Assembly: GCA_024699855.1 (NCBI GenBank)
Contig: JAMPIQ010000002.1
Span: forward strand, 6,944,001 to 7,008,000
Direction: 5' to 3'
Source: Aphelenchoides besseyi
Taxonomy: Eukaryota > Nematoda > Chromadorea > Rhabditida > Aphelenchoididae
Length of the DNA: 64,000 nucleotides
The notes beneath the pieces were generated by a model. The model saw only the letters and a list, made by a program, of their open reading frames with translations, ran no database searches and was not told where the DNA came from. The position numbers and the translations under genes are program-made. This document shows positions 1 to 12,079 of this stretch, piece by piece; the first letter of the stretch is position 1, and the number at the start of each line of letters is the position of its first letter.

Positions 1-434
1 CGCCAAATGACGACCGATCGAACGGACTTGAATGCGTGTGTTCTGAAGCTTGGTAGTACACCTAAGAACGTCATGCGCAACTACGAACGCCAACAATCTT
101 GGTTTCTCGAAACTATCGTAAAAGTGGTAATGAATTTAATGTTTAACTGATTTTAGAAATCTTTAGGGTCTGAAAGAGTCTGACTTTTACGTCAAAGATC
201 CGGAGAGTCTTTGGGTGGCAACACAGGTTCAAGTCGCCTGTGATTTTGCCAACAATATTCAACTGGATCGTGCTTACGCTCAGTTTCTCGGGTTGAACGG
301 ATACGACGAAGACGGTTTGTAAGTTCCAGTTTTATGTTTCGATTAATTTGTTGTTCTGGTTCAGAAATCGTTATTATCAAAGTCAGCATTCGTTGGACGA
401 TTTCAAGGCGAATGTGTCCGAAATGAAACGTTGA
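1..434 (+). CDS. C-terminal part of an unrecognised protein (5' cut by window)
   Basis: Three exons join in frame: 1-126, 167-318 and 365-434, ending in TGA. Together they give 115 codons plus stop. Introns are 40 and 46 nt with GT donors and TTTAG or TTCAG acceptors, the style seen across the window. The last exons read as a soluble, helical, charged segment with key stretches GLKESDFYVKDPESLW and QVACDFANNIQLDRAYAQFL. There is no membrane segment and no motif that I recognise, so I assign no function. The gene enters from the left edge, so the start and most of the protein are missing. I am fairly sure it is coding because both junctions preserve the frame; the identity is open. Confidence 0.6.
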
Positions 435-608
435 AAATGGATTTTTCCTGTGAACATCGACGCTCCGAATTATGTCTTCTTTTTGTCTGCCGTTGAAATT
501 TTACTTTTGCATTTAAATCGAGTCATCGCGATAACAATAAACAATTCCGAATCAACAAACTTAGAAGTCTATCGTGCGGAAGCTTCGGAAACGGGTATAA
601 GAAAAAAC

Positions 609-1314
609 ATGAGCGTCGAACCGAACGAAGAGCAGAGGAAGCGACGAATTAGCAGTCACGGATTCTCTGGACTTTACCCTACGCTCCAGAAATTTCGACC
701 TAATCCCGAGAACGTTAAATCGCGGTAAGACACTCGCAAAATTCACGGGTTGGGTCGTACTGTACGATCAACGGTCTAATCAGACTGTACACAAAAGAGT
801 CATTACATAGCAGACATACGCTAACGCAATCGAAATCTGTTTATCCAGTTCGGCCATCGTCCAATTCAAAGTCGACAACCCAATCCGCACAAACGCACAG
901 AACAGTAGACAACAAAAGAATGATCAAAAAAAAGAATTCAATTTCTTTGGCGGATGCAAAGTTCTTAATCCTTATTTTGCATTGAACCGGTGAATTCAAA
1001 TGTACGAGTCCCCTGTAAAGACAAGTCTGTTGGCCATCGGAATTTGTCGATCATCTACATTGTTTGCCAATTAGCTACAATTGCCTTCCGACGGAACTAA
1101 GTTCGAGAAACCCGAACACGTATTCTACCGTCCCAATCTCATTCCACAATTCTAAATCGATTCGCTTAATAACACAACTACAGAATGACCGTTCCCTCTT
1201 TTATTTACCATTTCATGACAATAACATTGAATAGAAAAGAGCAACTAAGGACTTTCGTATCATTAATGTATCGTGTGATTTAGGTATCCGATTTGCCGTT
1301 CGACCACAAAATAG
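609..1314 (+). CDS. possible small two-exon gene, 48 residues, unknown
   Basis: An ATG at 609 opens a basic segment (GFSGLYPTLQKFRPNPENVK near its end) running to a good GTAAGA donor after 724. A TTTAG acceptor before 1284 restores the frame and reaches TAG at 1314, giving 48 residues. The 559-nt intron is long for this neighbourhood. A second reading from 1284 in another frame stays open to about 1403 and ends with FVFYDRKINKFKS; it would need a weak GTTAAA donor in the first exon. I cannot choose between the two. An AATAAA at about 1380 would serve either, and the next gene converges from the opposite strand within 50 nt. Function unknown. Confidence 0.35.
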
Positions 1315-1423
1315 AACCAGCCACCAAGAAGAAACCCAGCCAAACCACTGGGACAAGCCAATTTGTATTCTACGACAGGAAAATAAACAAGTTCAAGTCA
1401 TAAATTTTGTTTATTCGATATTT

Positions 1424-2330
1424 TCAACTGGAATCAAAAACATCACTTTTGCGTTTCTGGTTTCTACATCGTTTCTTCTTTTTTGGCGTTTGAGAGTTGT
1501 GAATCGGATGGTGACGCGTGAACTTAAATCGTGGAATCAACGGTAAGGGTGTCATGAACTTTGGTGCATTAGAAGATTCCGACGAAGATTTGTGTTCTTC
1601 GTTGTCAGAACCTGAGCTCACGATATCCTAAATCAACAGTCATTCTGAATAATATCCGCAAATGTCTACCTCATCCGTCGGTCCTTCATCTTCGGTTTCA
1701 TTTTCGAAATCCACTTTGCGAACCAAATTCACCTTTTTCTCGTGTACACGAGCCTTGTGATAAGCCAAATCGGCGCGTGTCGGAACGTGTTGAGAACACA
1801 AATTGCAGTAGTAGACACGAATATACATGTGATTCGATATCAAATGCTCACTAAGATTCCCTTGAGTCGAAAAATTCGTTGAACAGAATTTGCATTTGTG
1901 CATCTAAAAACGGAAAATTCGTCTTGTTTCGCGACTGTTCACTTAAATGTGACCCGTTTTTATGAGCTTTGAGGAGCTTCATGTTCGCGAATACCATTGG
2001 ACACTGATCACATGGCAATTTGAAACTGCAAATCAATGGAACCTCGAACCAATCGACTGATACTCACCGTAGATTTTTTGTAGCCTTTTGAGAGTTTTCT
2101 TTGAGATTTGGAAGATTCTTTTTGTTCTTCTTGTTCTTCTTTTTCCTTGCTTTGCTCGATTTCTGATTATGCGTTGACTCCACATGTTCAATTAACTGTG
2201 TCGGTTCATTGAAGGACATCAAACAAGTCGTACAAGAGTACAACATCCCGTTACAACTGAAAGACAACAATTGTTTCAACTAATACAAACTTAGAAACTC
2301 ACATATTTGCTATTAAAGATGGTGGACAGT
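1424..2330 (-). CDS. C2H2 zinc-finger protein, start unresolved
   Basis: Exons on the minus strand: about 2303-2330, 2068-2256, 1943-2025, 1670-1903 and 1424-1627 (stop). Fingers visible in order are C-x2-C with H-x4-H around SCTTCLMSF...HVESTH, then CDQCPMVF...HKNGSH, CKFCSTNF...HLISNH and CNLCSQHV...HKARVH. Each has two Cys and two His at normal spacing. The finger array is interrupted after the first finger by a run of about 30 mostly Lys/Asn residues. The tail is acidic, then basic (KKKKRCRNQKRK), suggesting a nuclear protein, perhaps binding nucleic acid. The junction between 1943 and 1903 is out of frame by one base with any GT donor I can find. No ATG is in frame upstream of 2256; a Met inside that exon could start a shorter protein. 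Confidence 0.75.
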
Positions 2331-2607
2331 CAATTGGAATAAAAATTCTTACATTTTATTAAAACAATACTTTCGATTAAGCGCATATTCGACCCTTTAG
2401 AGTTTTCATCAGCGAAAGGGAAATCAATAAGCGATTGTTCAGTTACCGCAACTCTCTTTTTCTGAGCAACAGCAGCGGCCTACCCTCAGTTTCTGTCACC
2501 CAGCAGCTTTCAGGTTCGTGAAACTGCTTGAAAATTATTTTGGTCGTGCATAATTGGAGTTTGTGCGAATACTCGTGAATTGTTTCAGGTCAAAAAGTAT
2601 TGACAAA

Positions 2608-4592
2608 ATGGCTCCACTGACAAGCTTGAATCCGAAATCCGAATTAGCACGACATGCTGCTGCTTTAGAGATGAACATTAGCGGTGCTCGTGGTCTCCAA
2701 GAAGTGATGAAGACCAACTTGGGACCGAAAGGTACCTACAAACTGTAAGTCAAAATATTTCTCTAATCTTTAATAATCTCGATTTATAGATTGGTGTCTG
2801 GTGGTGGCGATTTGAAGTTGACAAAAGATGGAAATGTTTTATTACACGAAATGCAAATTCAACATCCGACTGCTTCGATGATCGCCAAAGCATGTACGGC
2901 TCAAAACGACAGCACCGGCGACGGCACAACTTCGACCGTGTTGTTGATTGGTGAAATGTTGAAACAAGCCGAAGTTTACATTAGCGATGTATGTTACAGA
3001 CATCTCGATGTCCAATTCAACCAACAAGTTTAGGGTGTTCATCCACGTTTAATCACCGAGGGATTCAAAGCGGCACATAGTCGTGTGTTGAAGTTCATCG
3101 AAAACTTTAAAGTTTCAAAGAACGTCGACCGCGCACTATTGATTGAAGTCGCTCAAACGGCACTGCGAACGAAGTTGGAGGCGAAAATTGCGGATAAGAT
3201 CGCTGAATACGTCGTTGATGCGGTGAGTTCAGACAACAATCTACTAGTACCTTCTTTTTGCAGATACTTTGTATTCGTAAATCCGAAAACGATACTGATC
3301 CCGACTTGCACATGGTCGAAATTCAACAGATGCAACAGATGGAAGATGAGAGTGAAGTTGACAGCAAGTTTATTCGCGGTTTGGTTCTTGATCACGGAGG
3401 TCGACATCCGGATATGCCGAAACACATCGAGAACGCGTACATTCTCACGTGCAACGTATCTTTGGAATTCGAAAAGACGTGAGTTGGAATCTGAATGAGT
3501 CGATTTTTGAAACCGTAATTTTAGTGAAGTGAACAGTGGACTGTTCTACAAAACTGCGGCTGAGCGCGAAAAGTTGTTGGCAGCCGAACGTGAATTCATT
3601 ACTCGTCGTGTGAACAAGATCGTCGAATTGAAAAACAAAGTTTGTGTGGAAAAAGACGGCAAAGTTCCCGGATTCGTTGTTATCAACCAAAAGGTTTGTT
3701 CAAATCTTTGAGTTTTGTGTAACATTATCGTTTTAAGGGTATCGATCCGCCGTCATTGGATTTGTTGGCTAAGAACGGAATTCTCGGTCTTCGTCGTGCG
3801 AAACGCCGTAACATGGAACGTTTACAATTGGCTTGTGGTGGCGAGGCATTGAATTCCGTCGACGACGTGAAACTCGAAGATCTCGGTTGGGCGGGATTAG
3901 TGTATGAGCACGTTTTGGTGGGTCACAGCTAACTATTTGTTAAGATGGAAGAATTTAGGGCGAAGACAAATTCACATTTGTTGAAGAGTGCAAAGACCCC
4001 AAATCAGTGACCATTCTCATCAAAGGGCCCAATCGTCATACGATCAATCAAATCAAAGATGCAATTTACGATGGTTTGCGCGCGGTTCTTAATGTTCTTC
4101 GTGACGGTAATACTGACGAGTAAATATCCATTTTAAGTTAAAAATTCAGGTGGTGTTATACCGGGTGCTGGAAGCTTTGAAATTGCGGCTTTCAATCACT
4201 TGAAAGAATTTGCAAACGAAGTCAAAGGGTGTGCTCAACTGGGTGTTCTTGCTTATGCAAACGCATTGCTCGTCATTCCCAAAACGTTGGCCGTAAATGC
4301 CGGATTTAATGCCCAAGAGAAGATCGTTTCGTTGATTGAAGAAGCACGAAACGTTGGTGATGCGGGAGTTTTGGGTTTGAATTTGAATAGTGGAGATGTC
4401 GAACTGGTCAACGTAAGTTTGTTTCCATGATTATGGTTATTAACCTTCTATTTTTAGGGAATTTGGGATAACGTTTGTGTCAAACGCAGTAGTTTGAACG
4501 CCGCCTATGACATCTCGTCTAATTTGCTCGAAGTAGACGAAGTTGTACGTGCCGGATTGACCAACTTGAAGACACCACAAGGCGCAGAATAA
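2608..4592 (+). CDS. cct-6: T-complex protein 1 subunit zeta (CCT6 chaperonin)
   Basis: Nine exons (2608-2744, 2790-2988, 3034-3222, 3264-3478, 3525-3693, 3738-3917, 3959-4106, 4150-4412, 4458-4592) join in frame to 544 residues, close to the usual size of this family. The protein follows CCT zeta from end to end: [46 protein letters not shown], the ATP-site motif TGDGTTST, then the apical and returning equatorial domains ([28 protein letters not shown]). It is one of eight subunits of the cytosolic TRiC/CCT ring that folds actin, tubulin and other proteins. AATAAA lies at 4746-4751. The start is the first ATG after the upstream acceptor and matches the family N-terminus. Nothing looks damaged. 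Confidence 0.97.
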
Positions 4593-4803
4593 CTCTGTCG
4601 CTTTTCGATTCCCAAAACCTCTAAATCTCAATTTGGTTTGACAATCTCGCGCACTAATGAATCCACAGCTTTTGTTGTTGAAAATAACGTGAAATGTTGT
4701 TGCTTTTGATTATCGCGTTATTTTTGTTTATTGCTTGTCATTTCGAATAAAACTGCTTGTATTTGTGTTTAACAACTTGTTTACTAGTAATAGTAATTAA
4801 AAC

Positions 4804-5953
4804 TTAAAAGATTACAAGTTGCTCGTCTTTGTAACCGAGAGCCTTCAAGTTCGCGATAACTGCATTGTTCATGCCTTTGGGACCGCAAATCAACACTCCA
4901 GTATCCTCATCTGCTGAGGGCAAGTAGACAGAAAGCATTTCCTTATTTATCCAACCCGTTGAGTATGTCCAGTTGGCGTCGGGAGCAGTAACAGTGTACC
5001 AAACATGAAAACGTGTTGGATATTCAGCAGCTAATGCATCCAATTTGTCTCTAAATTCAACATATGAGCGTCCAATTTAAAACATAAACCTACTTTAAGA
5101 GAACATCTTGAGGAGAATTGTTAGCAAATAGAAGCCAAACTTCCGTTGAATCATGTGGATCTTTAAGTATAGCATTTGCAACCTTAAAACTTTCAGTAAA
5201 TTGTATGATTGAGGTAGAGATTTGCCTGATAAAGTGGAGTCAAACCGCTTCCACCGGCAACCATCCCCAAACGTTTAAATCGTCGCTCACGTTCGACATG
5301 TGTCTTCTTTTCACGAATACGAAATAGACCGTTTCCTTTGTATGAAATGCGTCCCACGGGCCCGGAGAAATTGAGCGTGTCATCTGAATAATCAACAATA
5401 TAGAACTTGAATTCCGGTTTACTCCTCACTGAGTTTCAGTTTATCGATATAAACTGTCAACTTTCCTCCATCCGGATATTCGGGATGAGTGTTTGGACCG
5501 TAGATCTTTATCAGAAAATCTATGTTGGATTGGCTCTCAGAAACGTGCGTGTACTTCCTGGAGACTTCTTTTCCATCAATCTATCAATCAAGTAACACAA
5601 ATTGAACTGTTTCCCAACATACATTTGCCATAATTTTTACATGATCTCCGGGACCTAATCCGCTGACATGTTGATCGGACGGAAGATTGAACCGAAAAAT
5701 GAAAGTGTTCGGAGAGAGTGGGATTTTTTCTGTTAGCACCAGAGGAACAACAACATCCGGGTTAGTGAACGTTGGTATTCCCTTCATCACGCCGTTTCTC
5801 TAAAAGAACAATTTGGAATCGTTGAAAAGCATTTCGTTAATATTTTTACTCATCGGGTTTCTACGAAAATTTAAAGTTTGCATCAGAAGTTTGGACGATA
5901 GATCTTTTCAACAACTTTACCTGATAACCAAAAAGCCTTCGGAAATAAAACAT
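4804..5953 (-). CDS. NADH-cytochrome b5 reductase, copy 1
   Basis: Firm exons on the minus strand: 5623-5799, 5430-5580, 5226-5383, 5094-5182 and 4804-5050. A possible first exon at 5921-5953 (MFYFRRLFGYQ) has a GTAAAG donor and joins in phase. FAD motif RKYTHVS (family RxYTxxS), NADH-site GGSGLTPLY (family GGTGITP) and C-terminal CGPKGM are all present, so the fold looks intact. The enzyme passes electrons from NADH via FAD to cytochrome b5 for lipid desaturation and sterol steps. No strong membrane anchor is seen, unlike the downstream copy, so this one may be soluble or anchored by an exon I missed. The intron at 5183-5225 uses a GC donor. Exon lengths match copy 2 exactly where comparable, pointing to tandem duplication. 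Confidence 0.88.
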
Positions 5954-6605
5954 TAAAAAGCACAAACCGTGTATGCTGTCATTTCTTTCTCTTTCTCCCA
6001 ATATGAACGGTAGAAGTGGAAAATGGCCGCGAGGATTCCGAGGCGAAAAGACTGTCGAAAGAACGAGTTCGCGAGCATTTAAAGAAAAATACCTGGACAC
6101 TGAAAAAAAGTGATCGAGTGGCGCCATTGGATGTGCACGATTTTCAGGAAGTTGCGTGAGATTTTCAAAAAGCAAATGTATTCAATGATCACTTTCTGTC
6201 TCCGATTAGATTGATGTCATTTTTCAGCTCGAAATGTTTCCAGATTAAGAAATTGGACGGGAAAACGCACTCAAACATCAGAAACAACTCTGATCACAAG
6301 CTAAATAGTGTTCAAACACAAAACAAATTAAACGCCTTATGAGTGTAGAATGAAAGTAAACTCGAAATTACTCTCAACACACTTGTTGACTTCATGAACT
6401 TGTCGTTTAAATACGATCAACAAAAAGACCACCCGCATTGTAAAGGAGCGAGAGTTCGTACTTTGTGTAAGATGCTCGTCCGGTGTTCCTATTTAGTGCC
6501 CTTTTTATCATTCAGTTTTCATGTGAAAATTGTTTGATCGTATTGAGCACTGATTTATTATGAGTTCAAATTAAGAATTACAAACTAATTAAGTGTACTA
6601 ATTGA

Positions 6606-7860
6606 TCAAAAATCGAGAATTTGCTCTTTAGTGTAACCCAACTTCAGAAGATTTGGAATTGCTGCGTTGGTTTTAAATCCGGGTGGACCGCACAAAATGA
6701 TTCCCGAATCTTCGGTAGCAATCGGTAAGTGTTTAGCAATCATCTCTTCATTCACATGACCAACGGAGTAGGTCCACGTTTCATCGGGCAATGAAACCTA
6801 AAACCAGTAATTGATCGATCGAAACACTTTGGTGTTTTAATGCTTATAAGTTTAACTCATTTTCAAGTCGTTTTAGCCTATCCTTCAAACTCCACAAAAC
6901 GGAACTCACCGTGTACCAGACATGAAATTGATCAGCATGTTTCTCAGCTAACGCATCCAATTTGTCTCTGAAAATGACTGGTCTTAACAAGGTGGATAAT
7001 TAGGAACTAACTTCAACAAAACATCTTGAGGAGAATTGTTGGCAAAAAGCATCCAAATGTCCGTTCTATCTTCGGGATTTTTCAGGATATGATTGATAAT
7101 CTAAATAACAATAAATGCTCGTCGTATTAGGTCTATGGAACCTGCAGACTGGGAGTTATTCCAGTTCCACCAACCAATATTCCAAGCGAGTTGAAGTGTT
7201 TGAAGGATGTTGTTGTTTGACCTAATTTACGAATCTTAAAGTCGCCAAATTCAATATAAACAATGCGAGTAACAGGCCCACTGAACTCCACGGTATCTCC
7301 TTTAAAAGCGATGTTTATCCGGAGTTTCAAACTGTTTTACCAATATCCAATCCTTCCAGGTATTGACTGAATACTCCTCCTTTTGGATAATTTGGGTGTT
7401 GATTGGCAAAATACACTTTGATGACAAAGTCAACACAACCGACAACTTCATCGTCGCTTGCTGGTGTGTACTTTCGCGTAACGCTTTTACCATCGATAAT
7501 TGCTGACATTTGAATGTGCTCTCCTGGAAGCAAACCGGCAACATGTTGGTTAGAGGGCAATTGAAATCGAAATAGCCGAGTATTTGGTGAGATAATCACT
7601 TTCTTTATTAGTTTGAGTCGGTGTTTTGTTTCCAAATCAACAAACGTAACGATTCCATTGGCGTTTCTCTAAATCACCACGTTATTAGTTTTTGTATTGA
7701 AATGAAAGAGCTCTACAAATTGACGTTCAAGTTTACAAGAGAATCAACTAACTCGTTTTTTCCGTTTGTTTTTTTCTCGCCCAATAAACAACCAAACGCC
7801 CGCAGCAACAACGGCCGCTACAACGCTCGTGCCGAGAATCAATTGCCGTGAACTTACCAT
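6606..7860 (-). CDS. NADH-cytochrome b5 reductase, copy 2, membrane-anchored
   Basis: Six exons (7753-7860, 7341-7668, 7142-7299, 7012-7100, 6910-6967, 6606-6797) give 310 residues with all phases consistent. Residues 1-25 form one membrane segment (LILGTSVVAAVVAAGVWLFI) followed by a basic stop-transfer stretch, as in microsomal or outer-mitochondrial b5 reductases. Then come the FAD domain with RKYTPAS, the linker, the NADH domain with GGTGITP, and CGPPGF near the end. It should face the cytosol and reduce cytochrome b5. Compared with copy 1 it lacks the intron inside the FAD domain, has an extra one after the WYT motif, and uses a normal GT donor where copy 1 uses GC. Confidence 0.93.
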
Positions 7861-9386
7861 TTCAGTCTGGCCCTTAAAAGTCGACTGTTTTAATCGTTGC
7901 GCACTTGGTCAATCACGGGCAGGAAGTGAAAGTGACGACTTTAGAGCAGAAACCGACTGATGTTCTGTGCGCGTAATTTGCTTCGAGTGTTCTGTTTTAT
8001 AATACAGGAAACCCTCGAAACAAAAAGGCGGAACCGCGTGTTTGAGTAATAAGCCTCAATACCACGTTTACGTCAATTAATGTAGCAAATTGATGTGAGA
8101 ACGAAATGATTTGACGGTAAAAGTTCACTTGTGCTACGAATCGTAAACCTCGACACTGTTTCAGAACTCACTTGTTCATATCAGAAAGCACGTAGTTTTC
8201 GAACCCTAATGATGACAAAAAGTTCGTTGCATAATTAAAAGTTTGAGGATTGCGATAAGAAACGAGCACAAGAATCGAACTTTATGAGAAGAGCAAAAGG
8301 ATAGATGCTAATTGTCATCATTCAGTTCAAAAGAATACGACTGTCAAGCGAGTAATCTCGACAAGGGGAATTGAAACATTCAATCAACAAAACCCTGAAT
8401 TCGAGTTCTTCGGTTTATTTCCGAGCAAAAAACGTTCAGAAAATTGCTTAGCAACAGAGAGGAAGCGATTTGAGAGCGTTTTTTTTCAGTTTTGCTCCGC
8501 AGACGTTCGAACTCTTTGAATCAGTTGACCTCCGAATGTATCACTCACCCTGCGGACATTGAAGTTGAAGCCAAATTAGCAGTCGTTTAATTAACTCGGA
8601 TTCCTTTTTCTTTCCAACTAAAGGCCATCTTTGCTTTATATTTGCCGGCACACGTATATCGTGGATCGGCTGACATTAATCCCAGTGGTTTAAGCGGCTG
8701 ATCAAATGACACAAAGACAAAAAGTTTCCACTATTCGTCGACTTACCGTTTCTTTTAAAAGATATACCAATTGGTAGAAGTTGAAGCTTATTAAACGTAT
8801 AGTCAGTTGTTTGCTGTACCTTTCACGATTGGTAGCTTAAAACTTAAAAAATTTGGTCCACAAGTCGTTGATTGGCGTTTTTTAATCTTATTTTTTTGTT
8901 AAGCTACATGTGTTAATCGTATTTTATGAAGTGGAATAAATGCTTGTTGATGATCTGCCTATGCAAATGTTTAGAAGATTAGTCACAGCGATCGATTACG
9001 GTGGTTGACTTCGAAACGCGGGCGACTGGTCGCGATAGACGATTAGCAGTCGTCGAGCAAAGTGACGCAATTGCCGATAACCTATTTCTCAAGTGGTTGT
9101 GTCAAAATATCGAATATCGTCAACCGGTTGAGGACAAAAGTAAGACCTTGGTATTGGTAAACAAAACTTTTTGTCCAGAAGTTGACTTTACATTTGAATT
9201 TATTCTTTGAGAAGATCGTTTTACAATAAATAAAACACAAGAGTTAGAAGACCCACTGATTTTAAATTAACACAAACGAACGACAAGAAGAAATGGCACA
9301 AAATCGGAATGGCTAAACATATAAGCTCATGGATTACTGATTTGAATGTGACTAATCGGTTGTATAAGCAGAAAGTAAGCGACAAT
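7861..9386. other. intergenic stretch, one doubtful open frame
   Basis: This separates the b5 reductase promoter side from the 3' end of the SIX gene. I see no convincing gene. A + strand frame after a TTAG acceptor (about 8983-9210) is open for about 75 codons with no upstream exon or family match. It is followed by two AATAAA-like hexamers near 9226-9234, so it could be a terminal exon, but it may equally be chance. Another AATAAA sits at about 8935. Promoter elements of the b5 reductase gene presumably lie just above 7860; none is recognisable by eye. Confidence 0.4.
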
Positions 9387-12079
9387 TCAAAGTTCTTCGT
9401 ACTTGTTGACCGTTGGGTTGACAAAGGCGTACGAGTTTGCGTTGTTCATTCCCGAAGCTGTTGACGACCCAAACGTCAATGTTGAGGACGATAACGCCGA
9501 AGTGGTAGATGGACAATCGAGTGGAAGCGTTTGAGTTGGATCGGGATTCATCATTTTGAAGCACGATGTGGTGGAATATGCGGTTGAATAGTTTGCATAT
9601 GGAGAAACATATGGACTTGCAAAACAACCGTTAAATGGATAGTACATCGGTTGAGCAGGAAAACTAGAAGCGCTAGGTGTTGGCCAGCAGTTATCGAATT
9701 GAAATTGAGGGAAAGCGCAAAAAGCATTTGCATTGACTTGGGGCGAAAATGCGGACATCGGATTGATGTTGCCGGACGACAATGTGGAATGATTGTTGAC
9801 TGGTGATGATAGAGTTGATGAGGTATTTAGCCCAGAGATACCGACATGAATTTGGTGATTTTCATCTTCTTCACTCAATGGATTCGAAGAGCAAGAGCCT
9901 AAATTACCGGATCCTCCGGAGTCTTCACGCTCACTTTCAATGAAATCATTGGATTGATTTCTACTCGATCCACCGTTGTGTCTAAATTTTACGAATTTCA
10001 GCGCATCAATCTTCTTAACATACCTCCTGTTTTGACGTGCACGTTGTCTTTGATTTTTGAACCAGTTGGATACCTGAACGACACTTAGAGATGTTCTCTG
10101 AGCGAGTATGTTTTTCTCGTTTTGTGACGGCATGCTGTTCACCATATACGCGTCTTTGAGAACCTTACGATCACGTTTCTAAGACGAAAATAAAATCAGA
10201 TTATTGATTGTAATTACCCTGAAACAATAGCTGGTGCTTTCGCCGTCCCAAATTGTTGGTGGAAATGGATGTTTTTTGCGTACTCGATATCTCGTCACCG
10301 GATCCAGCTCTCTACTTCGCGACTTCTTCATCTAAATAATTAGAACCGACATATTTGTAGATGTAACCAACCTCACGGTAGTGCGCTTCGTGCCAAATAT
10401 CCTGCAAGGGCTTGTGATACTCGGTATCAAATTGGTGTCCTTGAATCACTTGATACAATTTCTCGAAGTGGTCTTGGTGATAGTGCAAAACACAAAGACT
10501 CTTCAAGACATAATCACTCTGTTGATGTTTTGTCAAATTAAGTTTTCCCAGGAATGATATCTAGGAGATTTAAATCGAATACTACACATGAGAAAACAAA
10601 TTACCAGTAACTCAACGTCTTTGGTGTTCTCCACTTCTTCACAAATTTGTTTGACATACGATGCGTCCATTTGATCGAATTGATCGACTCTAAACAAAGG
10701 AACATCAAAACACTATTATTCCGTTTGCCGATCACACTAATGTGCCCAGTTTAATTTTGCTACAACTTCAAAGAAGTTGCATAATTTTAACTCGATTTGC
10801 AGTTAATATATTCAATTTATAATTTGCGTTCATTTTGAATGATTTTGCGTTTAAACGCACACTGGTTAGCTTTTGTTGATGTTCTCTTGTCAGAATCGAA
10901 CAAAAGAGAAAGTTTACTAGAAAGGTCAGAGTTATGCTAACAAAGAGCTTTTGTCAAACAAGTGAATATCTTGCTCCACACCACGGGATGTCCGCATTAA
11001 CTTCAAGACTCTGAAGTTCTCGATCTCAATGCGGGCGACCGATCGAGTGGCACGCGGTGTGAAGTCAGAGATTGAAGCGAGAGAGAAAGTTAAACAAAAT
11101 TTCTACGATACAAACACCCAATGCTGTTCGCACGTATGTTTTGGTCTCAAGATTTCTTCTCAATAATTTCTTATGTTCAGATCGGCCAAAAAGTCTGTAC
11201 GGATGGTTATGTTTTCATGACTCAGTAGATTAGCTACGCGCACCGTCCAGAACCCATCTGCTTCGTGCCGTTTGCCGAATCGAGTGGCCAGCGGATTGTT
11301 TGATCAGCTGCGCAGCTTTCGAAGTGGTCGCAGATGACCGGAAATCGACTGCATGAAAAAACAAGCGGTATCCTCAGTTAAAATTGTTTTTATTACTTCA
11401 TTAAACGGATTGTAAGCCAAAATGTGTAGTCGAATTTACAGTAAGAATCTTAGATCAAACATCAAGTGTACAAGCGACAGTTGACATTTTTTGTTTAAGT
11501 TAGCGTCGTCCATTACCGTTTTTAAGCGGAAATTTGTCCTCAACCCACGGTCCCAATCGGAAGTTTGCTTGCCGCCGGTCGCACGAATTCGAGGACCGAG
11601 TAGCTGGTTATGGCATGACCATTTTGTTTGCTTAATACTCGCTAGCAATTTGACCATTTTGAAGGCAGTGAACGTCAAGGCGCGGGAAAATCTGCATCAT
11701 TAGTGAGTGTACGGTAGGACTCAAGGCTTTCAGAAACAATTCAGCTCTTCAAAATGCAATACGCTTTTTGTGCAGAGTTCGAATGTGCAGGTTAGGGAAA
11801 AGAAGTACGAAATCAATGGGCACTTTGAGATCTATGGTCACATTTGAGTCGAGCAATTAGCTTCGCGTAACCCTACGAAACTGAACTCGTAGTTTGCGTA
11901 ATAAATCACGAGGTCGTATTTTGTCAATAACAAAAAACTCACCCAAAGTCACGAGCTTCGTCTAGCATTTTTCGTCGTCGAAAATTATCTGGCATCTCAA
12001 CTGGCGTTGCATTTAACATCATTGGAGTTGTAGTTGAGAAAGAGGTTTGAAAGTGCGGAAAAAACGGACCCTGGTACAT
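9387..12079 (-). CDS. SIX-family homeobox transcription factor
   Basis: Six exons (11943-12079, 10605-10689, 10372-10560, 10218-10331, 10024-10178, 9387-9981) give 424 residues in phase. The SIX domain runs from about residue 50 ([18 protein letters not shown] ... [12 protein letters not shown]) and is followed by [18 protein letters not shown] and the homeodomain, ending [15 protein letters not shown]. The key Asn of WFKN is kept, while the usual NRRQRDR reads NQRQRAR. The pre-homeodomain tetrapeptide reads STSY, closest to the ETSY of SIX1/2 types, but the rest is divergent, so the subclass is uncertain. The C-terminal 200 residues are Ser/Pro/Asn-rich and probably regulatory. The first intron is about 1.25 kb, by far the longest here. 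The 42-nt intron at 9982-10023 has no stop in frame. Confidence 0.92.

Noticed and set aside
5861..6175. 104-codon minus-strand frame as a long N-terminus for b5 reductase copy 1
   Set aside because: Only its short stretch ending at 5921 has a usable donor in phase; the rest lacks a signal or anchor and reads as non-coding.
7621..7960. Two + strand open frames above the b5 reductase
   Set aside because: They are antisense to the anchor exon of copy 2, which has a clear membrane segment and correct phase.
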